Positions 53,934 through 61,797 are shown, counted from the stretch's first letter. The stretch is DNA of 64,000 nt from Flavobacteriaceae bacterium PS02293 (GCA_029960045.1 JASCOV010000005.1:224475-288474); one strand, 5' to 3'. The notes: a model not told the origin generated them from the letters alone. A program made the numbers and translations.

Positions 53934-55009
53934 AAAAGCTATTCTATCCATGGGTAATGATTTTGTTTATTACTGCTTCTGCATGCTCTCAAAGCACTAA
54001 CGACGCTGACGAAGCTGCTCTTATTCAGCCAAAACTTGGCAACAGCTTTCAAGGACCTATTCAGAAACCGGCATCAGGATATGGCGCAGACGGAAATTAT
54101 GAAGTGGCCGAAATTGACTTTAGTAATCCGCAGTATACGGGAACACAGGTTTCAATTTTCTATCCTAAAGGAATTACTTCTCCCAGACCTACTATATTCT
54201 TTTCACATCCCTTTGGTGGTGAGGATAAAGAATACAATATAGAGCTGTATAACTTTATTGCCAAGAAAGGTTATGTAGTGGTGTTTGTGCCTTACCGCAC
54301 CATTGACATCAGTGTTGATCACCGTTACCAAACCCTGTGGGAAGGCTTCATAAAGGCTGCCGCAGATTATCCCAACATTATTGATACTCAGAAAGTAGGC
54401 TTTATGGGACATTCTTTTGGTGGTGGAGCAAGTATTGATCTTGCCTATAAAGCATTTACGGAAAAAGGCTGGGGGCAAAACGGGCGTTTTCTTTTCACTA
54501 TGGCTCCATGGTATTCTTTTAACTGGAATAGTACATTAACCACCCAACAGCAATTGCAGAGCTTCCCTTCTAATACCAAAATGATTACCCAGGTCTATGA
54601 TGAAGATGATGTCAACGATCACAGAATGGCAATCGATATCTTTAAAAACATCAATATTTCTAATGCTGAAAAAGATTTCGTTTATATTAAATCATCCACT
54701 GTTAACGGATACAATTATGTCACAGACCACGCAATGCCAAGTTCCCGAAAAGTATTTGATGCATTGGACTATTATGGTGTGTACCGGCTTTTGGACGCCA
54801 TGATGGATTACAGCTTTAACGGTAATGCCACTGCCAAAAATGTTGCTTTAGGTAATGGTTCCGCTGCGCAGATTACCATGCCTTCCTATAGCGGTCAATC
54901 GATGACTCCGCTTGAAGTTACAGATAATCCCACACCGAAATATCCGCAAGGAAAATATCAGTTCCAATGCGGAGACAGTACCAATCCTCGAATTTCTTAC
55001 TGCAACTAA
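53930..55009 (+). CDS. Exported alpha/beta-hydrolase lipoprotein
   Basis: 359 residues. The lipobox (ITASAC, Cys 19) predicts a membrane-anchored lipoprotein. The core is an alpha/beta hydrolase: oxyanion region IFFSHPFGGED (about 89-99) and nucleophile elbow VGFMGHSFGGGASID (S162), then candidate acid and His in VYDEDDVND and VTDHAMPSS. The fold resembles dienelactone-hydrolase or polyester/lipase-type enzymes; substrate unknown. It is the last gene of the LytS-LytTR operon and ends before a strong terminator. Confidence 0.85.
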   Translation: MKKLFYPWVMILFITASACSQSTNDADEAALIQPKLGNSFQGPIQKPASGYGADGNYEVAEIDFSNPQYTGTQVSIFYPKGITSPRPTIFFSHPFGGEDKEYNIELYNFIAKKGYVVVFVPYRTIDISVDHRYQTLWEGFIKAAADYPNIIDTQKVGFMGHSFGGGASIDLAYKAFTEKGWGQNGRFLFTMAPWYSFNWNSTLTTQQQLQSFPSNTKMITQVYDEDDVNDHRMAIDIFKNINISNAEKDFVYIKSSTVNGYNYVTDHAMPSSRKVFDALDYYGVYRLLDAMMDYSFNGNATAKNVALGNGSAAQITMPSYSGQSMTPLEVTDNPTPKYPQGKYQFQCGDSTNPRISYCN

Positions 55010-55053
55010 TATGAAAAGCAGTTTTTCTTAAAAACACATTTAAAGTAATAATT

Positions 55054-55087
55054 AAAAAGACTTTCCCGCTATGCGGAAAGTCTTTTT
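55054..55087 (+). terminator. Terminator of the LytS-LytTR-hydrolase operon
   Basis: 13-bp perfect arms AAAAAGACTTTCC and GGAAAGTCTTTTT with an 8-nt loop. The stem spans 55071, an alternative early start for the next gene, and so argues for the later start at 55167. Confidence 0.92.
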
Positions 55088-55166
55088 AATGATGAAAAAC
55101 TCTTTACTTCAGCGGATCGAAAAAAATGATCAATTAATAGTATATTGTATTCAAAAACAATTAATA

Positions 55167-56462
55167 ATGTCTGTCAAACATCAGGTCGAAAATCAAACAA
55201 AAAAAATCAAAAAATTCTTTGGTCTTTTAGGTCCTGGACTTACAACCGGAGCAGCTGATGATGACCCTTCAGGCATTGCTACTTATTCTCAGACGGGAGC
55301 CCAGTTTGGCTATGCCCAATTATGGACCGCGCTTTATATGCTCCCGTTCATGACTGCCGTACAGGAAGCCTGTGCAAGAATAGGAATGGTTACCGGTAAA
55401 GGGCTAACAGGAGTTATTAAAGAGCATTACAGTAAAAAAATCCTATACAGCTCGGTAGGATTGGTTGTTATTGCTAATACGATCAATATCGGAGCAGATA
55501 TTGGGGCCATGGCAGCTGCCGCACAATTAATTATTCCGGCCGATATTGTTATACTAATGCTTTTTTTTACTATTAGTATACTTACATTAGAGGTCTTCAC
55601 CAGTTATCGGGTATATTCAAAAGTTCTTAAATGGCTGGCATTATCACTTCTTGCCTACCCGCTTACAGCTTTTATTATTGATCAGCCATGGAAAGAAGTA
55701 CTAAAAGCCTCTATTGTTCCTCATTTTGAGTTTTCTTTCAATTTTCTTTTTATAATCACCGGAGTATTTGGGACAACGATTACACCTTATATGTTCTTTT
55801 GGCAGGCTTCCCAGGAAGTGGAAGAAGAAAATGAAAGAGGTCTTATCCAAGACGGAAAGCCCAACATCGGATGGCGTCATATTCATGCAATGAGAAAAGA
55901 TAATAGTATAGGGATGGTCATCTCTGAATTTACAACATGGTGTATTATATTGGTTGGAGGAACTGTTCTGCATAGCGCTCATATAACAGATATTAATACT
56001 GCGGCTGATGCAGCAAAAGCTTTAGAACCTCTAGTGCAGTCATTTCCAAATTCGGGGTTGATATCAAAAATCATATTTGCTACAGGAATCATTGGATTGG
56101 GATTACTTGCCGTGCCCGTTCTTTCAGGATCGGCATCATATGCGGTTTCCGAAGCTTTCAACTGGAATGCAAGTTTAAACCTGAAATTTACAAAAGCAAA
56201 AGGTTTTTATATGGTCATTATTATTTCTACACTTATTGGTCTGTGTATGAATTTTATTGTGATTAACCCTGTGAAGGCTCTTGTTTACACAGCTGTTCTC
56301 AATGGTGTAGCTGCCGTGCCTCTCTTGTTTCTTATCATCAGAATATCTGCAAGTGAAAGTATTATGGGAGAATTCAAAAGCAGATGGCTTTCAAAAAGTT
56401 TATTGTGGGCAACTTTTTTCTTTATGGCTGCAGCATCAATTGCTATGTTTTTTACGATCTAA
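55167..56462 (+). CDS. Nramp-related divalent metal transporter (DPSG motif, NRMT-like)
   Basis: 431 residues from ATG 55167 (MSVKHQVENQTKKIKK); earlier in-frame starts lie in or near a terminator hairpin. Eleven transmembrane helices of the Nramp fold. Canonical Nramp TM1 has DPGN; here the segment is GAADDDPSGIATYS (D33-P34-S35-G36). TM6 reads FGTTITPYMFFWQASQEVEEE where canonical Mn/Fe transporters have MPH. The missing Asn and Met point to the Nramp-related group that includes Mg2+ transporters (inference from known family differences). Confidence 0.85.
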   Translation: MSVKHQVENQTKKIKKFFGLLGPGLTTGAADDDPSGIATYSQTGAQFGYAQLWTALYMLPFMTAVQEACARIGMVTGKGLTGVIKEHYSKKILYSSVGLVVIANTINIGADIGAMAAAAQLIIPADIVILMLFFTISILTLEVFTSYRVYSKVLKWLALSLLAYPLTAFIIDQPWKEVLKASIVPHFEFSFNFLFIITGVFGTTITPYMFFWQASQEVEEENERGLIQDGKPNIGWRHIHAMRKDNSIGMVISEFTTWCIILVGGTVLHSAHITDINTAADAAKALEPLVQSFPNSGLISKIIFATGIIGLGLLAVPVLSGSASYAVSEAFNWNASLNLKFTKAKGFYMVIIISTLIGLCMNFIVINPVKALVYTAVLNGVAAVPLLFLIIRISASESIMGEFKSRWLSKSLLWATFFFMAAASIAMFFTI

Positions 56463-56748
56463 AGTTTGGGGTTTAATATTAAAAGATTGATTATAGGCGT
56501 ACTGCTAGAATATACCTGGATGGTAATTTACTATAAATAAAATACCCATCGGTCGCTACCAATATCTCACAAAATATTCAGATATTGTATTGTTTAAAGT
56601 ATCTAAATTTTTCATTTTATGATTTTATGGGAGACAGTATGTATATTTGAGTGTATAGAATCAAAAACTATCATCTATTGCATAATCTAATTTGCCGACT
56701 AATTATAGATTCAAACATTTAAATAAATAGCCACTACAATAAAATAAC

Positions 56749-57468
56749 TTAGTTTAAGTATGACAAACTTTTAGATTCCTTATTTTCATTAAGAGATATT
56801 CCCCAAAAATAAATCTTCAATATAGCGTCTGTATATTTATCTTTTTGAGCTTTATTAATACTCTTCCTTCCCAATCGCTTTATATGAGTTCGTAAATCAA
56901 GGAATTTCCGCTCAATATGATTGGTTTCTCTTCGTTTTGTGCTATGAAGATGCTTAGGAATTAATTTAGGATAGATATTCAAACGATCACTGTATATCTT
57001 TTTAGGATTCGCAAAAAGCAAAGTATCTATAATACATTGTAGCGTTTTAGTCGTTCTTCTGCCAAGCTTATAGTCAATTACTCTCTTTGTCTCCCTGCAA
57101 TAGGCTGCAACTACCCACCGTTCATTGGTTTTACTTTGAGTGTATGTTTTTAACTCATCAATTTCGATTGTAATATTCTGAGGGATTGGTGGCTTAACAA
57201 CCTTAGAAGCGATTTTTAAAATCTTTTTTAGTACAGTCGTCTTGCTGACATCAAGTAATCTGCTAATTCCTCTAATACCAACTCCTTCTTTTATCAGCTG
57301 TTGAATATTGTGATTAGTACTTTTATGGTATGCACGATAAGAATAGTTCCCTATGAACTTCTTTTTACATTTTTTGCACTGATAGCGCTGTTTATTTTGA
57401 GATGTTATTCCTGCCTTGATACAGTAGCTGTAATTACAGTGAATACATTGATTCCGCCGTTTATTCAT
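56749..57468 (-). CDS. IS1-family transposase
   Basis: 239 residues. An N-terminal zinc ribbon (CIHCNYSYC, then CKKCKKKF, about 8-38), a helix-turn-helix (GVGIRGISRLLDVSKTTVLKK, about 63-83) and the DDE catalytic residues in TIEIDELKTY (about 106), KKIYSDRLNIY (about 161) and TNHIERKFLDLRTHIKRLGRKS (about 187). It is a single intact frame, unlike classical IS1, where InsA and InsB are joined by frameshifting. Confidence 0.92.
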   Translation of the reverse strand: MNKRRNQCIHCNYSYCIKAGITSQNKQRYQCKKCKKKFIGNYSYRAYHKSTNHNIQQLIKEGVGIRGISRLLDVSKTTVLKKILKIASKVVKPPIPQNITIEIDELKTYTQSKTNERWVVAAYCRETKRVIDYKLGRRTTKTLQCIIDTLLFANPKKIYSDRLNIYPKLIPKHLHSTKRRETNHIERKFLDLRTHIKRLGRKSINKAQKDKYTDAILKIYFWGISLNENKESKSLSYLN

Positions 57469-57493
57469 AATGATTTAAAGTAAATTAGTAACT

Positions 57494-57506
57494 CCACATT
57501 TGAACC
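57494..57506 (-). repeat. Recurring accessory-region motif, site A (inside IS1)
   Basis: Minus-strand core GGTTCAAATGTGG followed by AGTTACTAATTTACTTTAAA, ending just before the transposase start. Homology with site C covers about 60 bp. Confidence 0.6.
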
Positions 57507-57565
57507 ATCTGACATAAATTACTACGTTCCGGAGTCGCTATTTTGCTTTTTTAGTCGGCAAAAAT

Positions 57566-57597
57566 AAAAAACGATGCATTATAATACATCGTTTTTT
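57566..57597. terminator. Hairpin terminator next to IS1 right end
   Basis: Arms AAAAACGATG-ATTA and TAAT-CATCGTTTTT with one mismatch, with A/T runs on both sides. On the minus strand it follows the candidate small RNA starting near 57735. Confidence 0.82.
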
Positions 57598-57647
57598 CTA
57601 TTATATCTTTGTACAGTATTGATAATCAATGAAGTTAATTAAAAACT

Positions 57648-57660
57648 CCACATCTGTACC
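57648..57660 (-). repeat. Recurring accessory-region motif, site B
   Basis: Minus-strand core GGTACAGATGTGG, directly joined to the 98-bp repeat copy 2 and within the predicted small RNA. Confidence 0.6.
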
Positions 57661-57667
57661 ATTACCT

Positions 57668-57766
57668 CGTTCTCTTATTTTTAGGTCACCGAATAGGTCA
57701 CTTTTTTAAATAAGTTTAAGATTGTTTGTTTTTACTGGTGCAAATATATGTCTTTTTTTAGTTTTT
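57668..57766 (-). repeat. 98-bp dispersed repeat, copy 2
   Basis: About 95% identical by eye to 11336-11433 in the same orientation, differing by one indel and about four substitutions. Outside the block the two loci diverge. Confidence 0.9.
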
Positions 57767-57771
57767 CCAAA
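57741..57771 (-). promoter_or_regulatory. Bacteroidetes-type promoter of candidate small RNA, copy 2
   Basis: Minus strand: -33 TTTG (57768-57771), 19-bp spacer, -7 TATATTTG (57741-57748). The layout is identical to 11408-11438, although the -33 box lies just outside the conserved block, suggesting selection for promoter function. Confidence 0.65.
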
Positions 57772-58042
57772 TAAAAGACCATTTTTGATCACTAATTTTT
57801 ACTAAAACACAGACTTTCAAAGACAAAAAATTCCTCTCCATATTTTTCACTCTTAAAATAATAATCATGATAACAAAATTGTCAATTATATATTTGAATA
57901 AACGACATTAAAAAACTACGAAATTACTTTTGTGCTAATCTGGTTTATATTTGATAAATTGTAAAATTTTAATAAAGTAAATTCAATGCAAATTATCTCC
58001 TAATGATAACGTACTATGTCATAAAAATCAACAATTGATGTT

Positions 58043-58864
58043 TTATTTACTCCATTTTAAGTTTTGTGCATACTTTGTATGTGGTCCAATTTCATGTGGA
58101 AAAGATTTCGAACCGGTCTCATGACCTAATGTTTGAATAACTTCATCCGTAACCCAGATGTAATTTTCAGATGTTTTATTCTTTAAATCTTTAAGTAATG
58201 GCATTTGCTCATCATTAATTACTAAATCAAAAACTTCATAAATAAAAAGACCTTTACCTCCCATATCCAAATCAATTATAGGTGATTGAATTTTTTTCTT
58301 AAATCTATAGTCGATGTATCTAAAAGGCCGCCAGGTTAAAATTTCTGTTGCAATTAATTCTTCACAAAATTCTCTCCAAGGCGAAATCTCACGATCCTCC
58401 TTTGAATCAAACCATTTAAGAAATTCAATTAGATTTTTACCTTTTACATGAACACGCAGATCATTTTTTGCAATTCCCTTTTCAGTTTCAAATTTTCTAT
58501 CAGGTCTAACATCTAATTCTTCGAATTTTCTTTCACAGCCAGGTAATGTTTTATAACAACCACCCACAGGCTGAAAATATTTTCTTGTTCTGCTTTTAAC
58601 AAGCAAGTATTCATTTTCAACTTTTATTCTATACAGATATGAAATAGAAACACGAACATCAGTATTTTTTAACAAAACCTTTGACTGGAAATAAAACCCA
58701 AGTCTATTGTAGTTTTCATATACAAAAGTTACAATGAAGGTAAGTAATGTGATATATCCCGTAGTGGAATATTTAGATTCTGTCCAGTTTCCTTTTTCGA
58801 TGTATCCTCCAACGATTAGAATAACAGACAGAATTATTTGTAGAAAGATAGGTCCTTTTTTCAT
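58043..58864 (-). CDS. CBASS effector, 2TM-NUDIX (Cap16-like)
   Basis: 273 residues. Two N-terminal transmembrane helices (about 5-22 and 36-52) are followed by a NUDIX-like domain; the Nudix box is visible but degenerate: EFLKWFDSKEDREISPWREFCEELIATEIL (about 141-170, with REFCEEL matching the REx2EE core). Such proteins are membrane-disrupting effectors of CBASS, switched on by a cyclic oligonucleotide. It overlaps the TRIP13-like gene by 4 bp and is the last gene of the operon. Effector assignment rests on architecture and context. Confidence 0.83.
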   Translation of the reverse strand: MKKGPIFLQIILSVILIVGGYIEKGNWTESKYSTTGYITLLTFIVTFVYENYNRLGFYFQSKVLLKNTDVRVSISYLYRIKVENEYLLVKSRTRKYFQPVGGCYKTLPGCERKFEELDVRPDRKFETEKGIAKNDLRVHVKGKNLIEFLKWFDSKEDREISPWREFCEELIATEILTWRPFRYIDYRFKKKIQSPIIDLDMGGKGLFIYEVFDLVINDEQMPLLKDLKNKTSENYIWVTDEVIQTLGHETGSKSFPHEIGPHTKYAQNLKWSK

Positions 58865-59745
58865 ACAATTTTAGGGCTTGGATTAAGTTTTTTAATTGTC
58901 TCGGCGACAGTTTCAAAATCTAAAGCTTTATCCGGGAAACATTTTGCAACAGCTTCTGGCAATATTCTTAATCTTATATCTGAAAAAGAAAAAGAAAGTC
59001 CATTGTTCGATTCCTCTCCTGACAGGTTAGCCAATTCCTCTAACTGCTTATCTGTAATTTCAACACCAGCGAGAGAGGTTTTAAAAAGAAGCACTCTTTC
59101 CTCAAAGGTGGGACGCTCAAATTCTAAAATAATTGCCGCCCTTCTCACAATAGCTTCATCAAGAAAATGCAATCTGTTTGTCGACATAAACAATATTGCT
59201 CGCCCATTTAGTTCACGAATTTCATCAATTTTTTGAATTAATGTATTTACAGCTGCTTTTTCTTCCTGATGCATCTGCATGGTAGATCTTGTCGAAGCAA
59301 TTGCATCAGCTTCGTCAATTAGTAAAAATGCTATTCGTTTCTTACCTGCTTGAGTTTTTAGTTCAGCAAATGCATCATTTACTAAATTCCCCATTTGACC
59401 ATGAAGACCTTCTCCTCTAACTCTTGTACTCAGTTTTAGAAAAAAACCTTCCTTTTTTAATTCCCTAAGCATTCTGTCCGCAATGGCCTCGGCAGAAACA
59501 GTTTTGCCTGTTCCTGCGTCACCTGCCAATATAATTAATGGATATTTTTCTTTCAGTTGTGAAATTACTGGAAGTTCTGTTTTATGAAATTTTTTGCTCC
59601 ACTCAACAAGACCTTCTTGATCCAGCAAGAGCTTTAAGTTCGAAAGTATCCTATTATATTTGTTTTCAAAACCAATTAAGTGTTTAGCTCTTTCGGCAAT
59701 TTCTCTACTAGGAAGTTCTGTTATATTATCAAAAATTGTACTCAT
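58861..59745 (-). CDS. cap6: CBASS TRIP13/Pch2-like AAA+ ATPase (Cap6)
   Basis: 294 residues, one AAA+ domain. Walker A GDAGTGKT (75-82), Walker B FLLIDEAD (140-147), sensor 1 STN (188-190) and arginine finger candidates in IVRRAA (201-202). The pore-loop region lies near 108-118 (TRVRGEGLHG). In type III CBASS this hexamer unfolds the N-terminus of the HORMA protein to switch off the CD-NTase. It starts 2 bp after the HORMA stop. Confidence 0.9.
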   Translation of the reverse strand: MSTIFDNITELPSREIAERAKHLIGFENKYNRILSNLKLLLDQEGLVEWSKKFHKTELPVISQLKEKYPLIILAGDAGTGKTVSAEAIADRMLRELKKEGFFLKLSTRVRGEGLHGQMGNLVNDAFAELKTQAGKKRIAFLLIDEADAIASTRSTMQMHQEEKAAVNTLIQKIDEIRELNGRAILFMSTNRLHFLDEAIVRRAAIILEFERPTFEERVLLFKTSLAGVEITDKQLEELANLSGEESNNGLSFSFSDIRLRILPEAVAKCFPDKALDFETVAETIKKLNPSPKIV

Positions 59746-59747
59746 AT

Positions 59748-60257
59748 TTATTTAAAATTCTTTTTTTGTAATTCATATCCATTACTTGCATACAACTGTG
59801 CATCTGACTGTTGCAGATGCGGAAAATTAGTATTAATATCTGTACTACCCCAACTGAGTTTTAATTCCTTTTGAAAATTTGTTTTCTCTTCAGAAGTTAG
59901 GTTCCTCCATTTCTGAGTATGAGATAATATAATTGATAGTGAAGTGTTATCAGTATCTGGCCAATCATTATTTTTCCCAGCGCGTTCGCTGTCGGTTGCA
60001 TCACCTAAATCATTTACAATAAATTTAGCTGCTTTCACTGGCAAACCCGTATTGGTATTGATCAAGGTTATGCTTACTGATTGTAAATAATATTTTTCTG
60101 CATATTTGAGCACATCATGGAAAACCTTATCTACGTATTCCATTGTCCACTTATTAGTGCGTCTGGCAATTGTTCTGATATCTGCCTCACAGCTTTCAAA
60201 TGTTTTTCTTATATCAAGGACCGTATAAGTATTTGTTTTTGTATTTGTTCCGTACAT
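59748..60257 (-). CDS. cap7: CBASS HORMA-domain protein (Cap7)
   Basis: 169 residues. The pattern TYTVLDIRKTFESCEADIRTIARRT, then helices with VFHDVLKYAEKYYLQSVSITLIN and a short strand-rich C-terminus matches bacterial HORMA proteins of CBASS. HORMA closes around a peptide and then activates the CD-NTase. The C-terminal tail (QLYASNGYELQKKNFK) could be a closure motif that binds in cis. Primary-sequence similarity is weak in this family; position between CD-NTase and TRIP13 genes is the strongest evidence. Confidence 0.82.
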   Translation of the reverse strand: MYGTNTKTNTYTVLDIRKTFESCEADIRTIARRTNKWTMEYVDKVFHDVLKYAEKYYLQSVSITLINTNTGLPVKAAKFIVNDLGDATDSERAGKNNDWPDTDNTSLSIILSHTQKWRNLTSEEKTNFQKELKLSWGSTDINTNFPHLQQSDAQLYASNGYELQKKNFK

Positions 60258-60265
60258 AGTTTAAT

Positions 60266-61252
60266 TTATTTAATGTTAAAGGTTGGACCGAAAACACTTT
60301 TCCATTCTTGTATAGTATCTCCTTCATTATTTCTTGCTTGAGCAAAGTTCAAAGTATCAAATGCCTCTTCAGCCTCTTCAATAATTTCGGCCCATCTTGG
60401 TTTGGTCATTCTCTTTGCAACATTATTTTCTTTATTAGTATTGTCAGCAACATAGATTGCTGAATCGTACTGTGTCGGAACACTACGAATGGAATCTTGA
60501 AAAATAATTTCTGGAAATTCAGTAGAACTTACAAATTCAAAAAAACGAATGATTCCTTCTTCGATATTTGTTTGGATTCCTTTATTTATGTCAAGATAGG
60601 CAACAATCAATTCAATCGTAAAAGAAGATAATCCTGGTTCATTATCAGAAGGTTTTAATTCTTTGTAATTTCTCCACCATTTTATAGCTCTTACAATTGA
60701 AGTGTAAGCAGAATTTTCTTGTCTTCTGTTAAGTGAAAAACTTAACTGCTTGGAAATACTGGTAATATACTTTTTACCATTTCCATGTCTGCTGGGTTGC
60801 CATACATAATCCTTTGGTGTGCTTAATGGGACTACAGGAACAATATCAACGCTTAGTCCGGAACCTGAAAAATAAATGGTTACCGACTTTGTGTTTCCAG
60901 CAGCATCCACATCTTTAGAAATGTCTTTTTGTGGATAAATTTCTTCCAAATATTCTACAATAAAATCAAAAAGCTTCCCAATGTCATTATGAATATCTTC
61001 ATCACCAGTAACAAAAAGTACAAGATCAATATCTATGGGATGGTCTCCCGTAGGTTTCAAAATCGTATGTTTTTTCCACGAACCAGCGAGAAGATATTTC
61101 TCAACCTTTAATCCATGTCTGTCATCTTCAGCAATTTTTTTGTCTAATTTTTCTTTCAGGTTGTTTACCTGATCTCTATACTTGCCCATGTTTTCAGGCT
61201 GCAGTTTGATTTTACTAATAAAAAACTGTAAATCTTTGTCTGATAATTTCAT
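60266..61252 (-). CDS. CD-NTase (cGAS/DncV-like nucleotidyltransferase) of type III CBASS
   Basis: 328 residues with the pol-beta-type NTase core: LLAGSWKKHT (GS at 57-58), the metal pair DID in PIDIDLVLF (D74, D76) and the third Asp in LSVDIVPV (D136). An all-helical C-terminal half contains SFTIELIVAYL. It makes a cyclic oligonucleotide alarm signal when activated by the HORMA protein. The clade (CdnC or CdnD) is not assigned. It is the first gene of the four-gene operon, 8 bp above the HORMA gene. Confidence 0.9.
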   Translation of the reverse strand: MKLSDKDLQFFISKIKLQPENMGKYRDQVNNLKEKLDKKIAEDDRHGLKVEKYLLAGSWKKHTILKPTGDHPIDIDLVLFVTGDEDIHNDIGKLFDFIVEYLEEIYPQKDISKDVDAAGNTKSVTIYFSGSGLSVDIVPVVPLSTPKDYVWQPSRHGNGKKYITSISKQLSFSLNRRQENSAYTSIVRAIKWWRNYKELKPSDNEPGLSSFTIELIVAYLDINKGIQTNIEEGIIRFFEFVSSTEFPEIIFQDSIRSVPTQYDSAIYVADNTNKENNVAKRMTKPRWAEIIEEAEEAFDTLNFAQARNNEGDTIQEWKSVFGPTFNIK

Positions 61253-61305
61253 TTTTTTTGTTTATTAAATTTATTACATCAAACTTTTCTCCTACAATAG
61301 CAGTA

Positions 61306-61320
61306 ATGACAAACTGTCAT
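61306..61320. promoter_or_regulatory. Palindrome in CBASS leader
   Basis: ATGACA-AAC-TGTCAT, perfect 6-bp arms, about 55 bp above the CD-NTase start. It could be an operator site for a repressor of the CBASS operon. Confidence 0.45.
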
Positions 61321-61348
61321 AAAAGTCTGATTTTAATATAAATAGAGC

Positions 61349-61356
61349 CAAATGTA
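61349..61356 (-). promoter_or_regulatory. Probable -7 element of CBASS promoter
   Basis: The minus strand shows TACATTTG, a match to TAnnTTTG, giving a leader of about 90 nt that contains the palindrome at 61306-61320. A -33 TTTG at the right distance is lacking, so activation or a weak promoter is likely. Confidence 0.45.
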
Positions 61357-61377
61357 ATTTTATTTTTCAAAAATATA

Positions 61378-61393
61378 TTACGGAAATCCGTAA
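61378..61393. promoter_or_regulatory. Palindrome upstream of CBASS promoter
   Basis: TTACGGA-AA-TCCGTAA, perfect 7-bp arms, located at the -33/-40 region of the proposed CBASS promoter. It is a candidate regulator site. Confidence 0.45.
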
Positions 61394-61469
61394 GCATATT
61401 ATAATCTTTTAAAGAACCTCAAAAAACTACTAGCTCTTTCTCATTTATATAATGATATTAAAAATTGGT

Positions 61470-61505
61470 AAACTCCAAGTATCATTTTTAGGATACCTGG
61501 AGTTT
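61470..61505 (-). terminator. Terminator of the 58-residue protein gene
   Basis: Minus-strand arms AAACTCCAGGTATCC and its near-complement GATACTTGGAGTTT with a 7-8-nt loop, followed after several bases by AATTTTTAAT. It lies 8 bp below the stop codon, so the small gene and the CBASS operon are separate transcripts. Confidence 0.7.
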
Positions 61506-61513
61506 AAATGGAG

Positions 61514-61690
61514 TTACTTTTCCTTGGTAACTCCTTTGAAGGGAGTGTTACTAGAAGTTTTTACATCCATAAATCTACCTGTAGCAGTATCGCGTTTCAC
61601 CCAAGAATCTGTTTGTGGATTGTAGGTTTGTGAACGCCCTTTAACTGCTCCATTTCTGTGACCGTTTCCAGTCGGTTTGTTAGTTGCCAT
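61514..61690 (-). CDS. 58-residue basic protein between CBASS and the peptidase operon
   Basis: MATNKPTGNGHRNGAVKGRS begins a short basic protein with a SQTYNP--DSWVKRD-ATGRFMDVK core, a recognisable conserved pattern in flavobacteria (I recall related ORFs but can name no family). There is no signal peptide or membrane segment. The 59-codon frame has a good ATG (61690), and its own terminator. It sits between the CBASS operon and the divergent sigma/ImmA operon. It may bind nucleic acid or be a small regulator. Confidence 0.72.
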   Translation of the reverse strand: MATNKPTGNGHRNGAVKGRSQTYNPQTDSWVKRDTATGRFMDVKTSSNTPFKGVTKEK

Positions 61691-61757
61691 AATTAGTAAG
61701 CATTTTTTCCTTTAACATTCTAGGCCATAAAGGAATTGACCATTGAACAAACTTCAA

Positions 61758-61777
61758 TCATATACTAATTCCATTAG
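61758..61777. repeat. 20-bp direct repeat, copy 1, in divergent promoter region
   Basis: TCATATACTAATTCCATTAG, identical to 61817-61836, 59 bp apart. It lies between the 58-residue gene and the sigma-like gene and is likely a regulator site. Confidence 0.8.
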
Positions 61778-61797
61778 AAAGATTTTTTTAACTTTGA

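Larger units (their letters stand above)
56691..57562 (-). mobile_element. IS1-family insertion sequence
   Basis: 872 bp bounded by perfect 12-bp inverted repeats TTTGCCGACTAA at 56691-56702 and its complement at 57551-57562, enclosing one transposase gene. I see no clear target duplication at the ends as drawn, so the exact termini could shift by a few bases. Motif site A lies inside it, just before the transposase. Confidence 0.75.
57469..58042. other. Non-coding junction between IS1 and CBASS operon
   Basis: 574 bp without a credible gene. It holds the right end of the IS, a terminator, motif sites A and B, and the second copy of the 98-bp repeat with its promoter (listed separately). About 250 bp next to the CBASS effector stop show nothing recognisable. 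Confidence 0.5.

Noticed and set aside
53930..55009. Type IX secretion C-terminal sorting domain on the hydrolase
   Set aside because: The protein ends shortly after the hydrolase fold and has a lipobox; no typical sorting domain is seen.
57600..57670. Second att site beside repeat copy 2
   Set aside because: No tRNA 3' sequence or copy of the 19-base core is present there.
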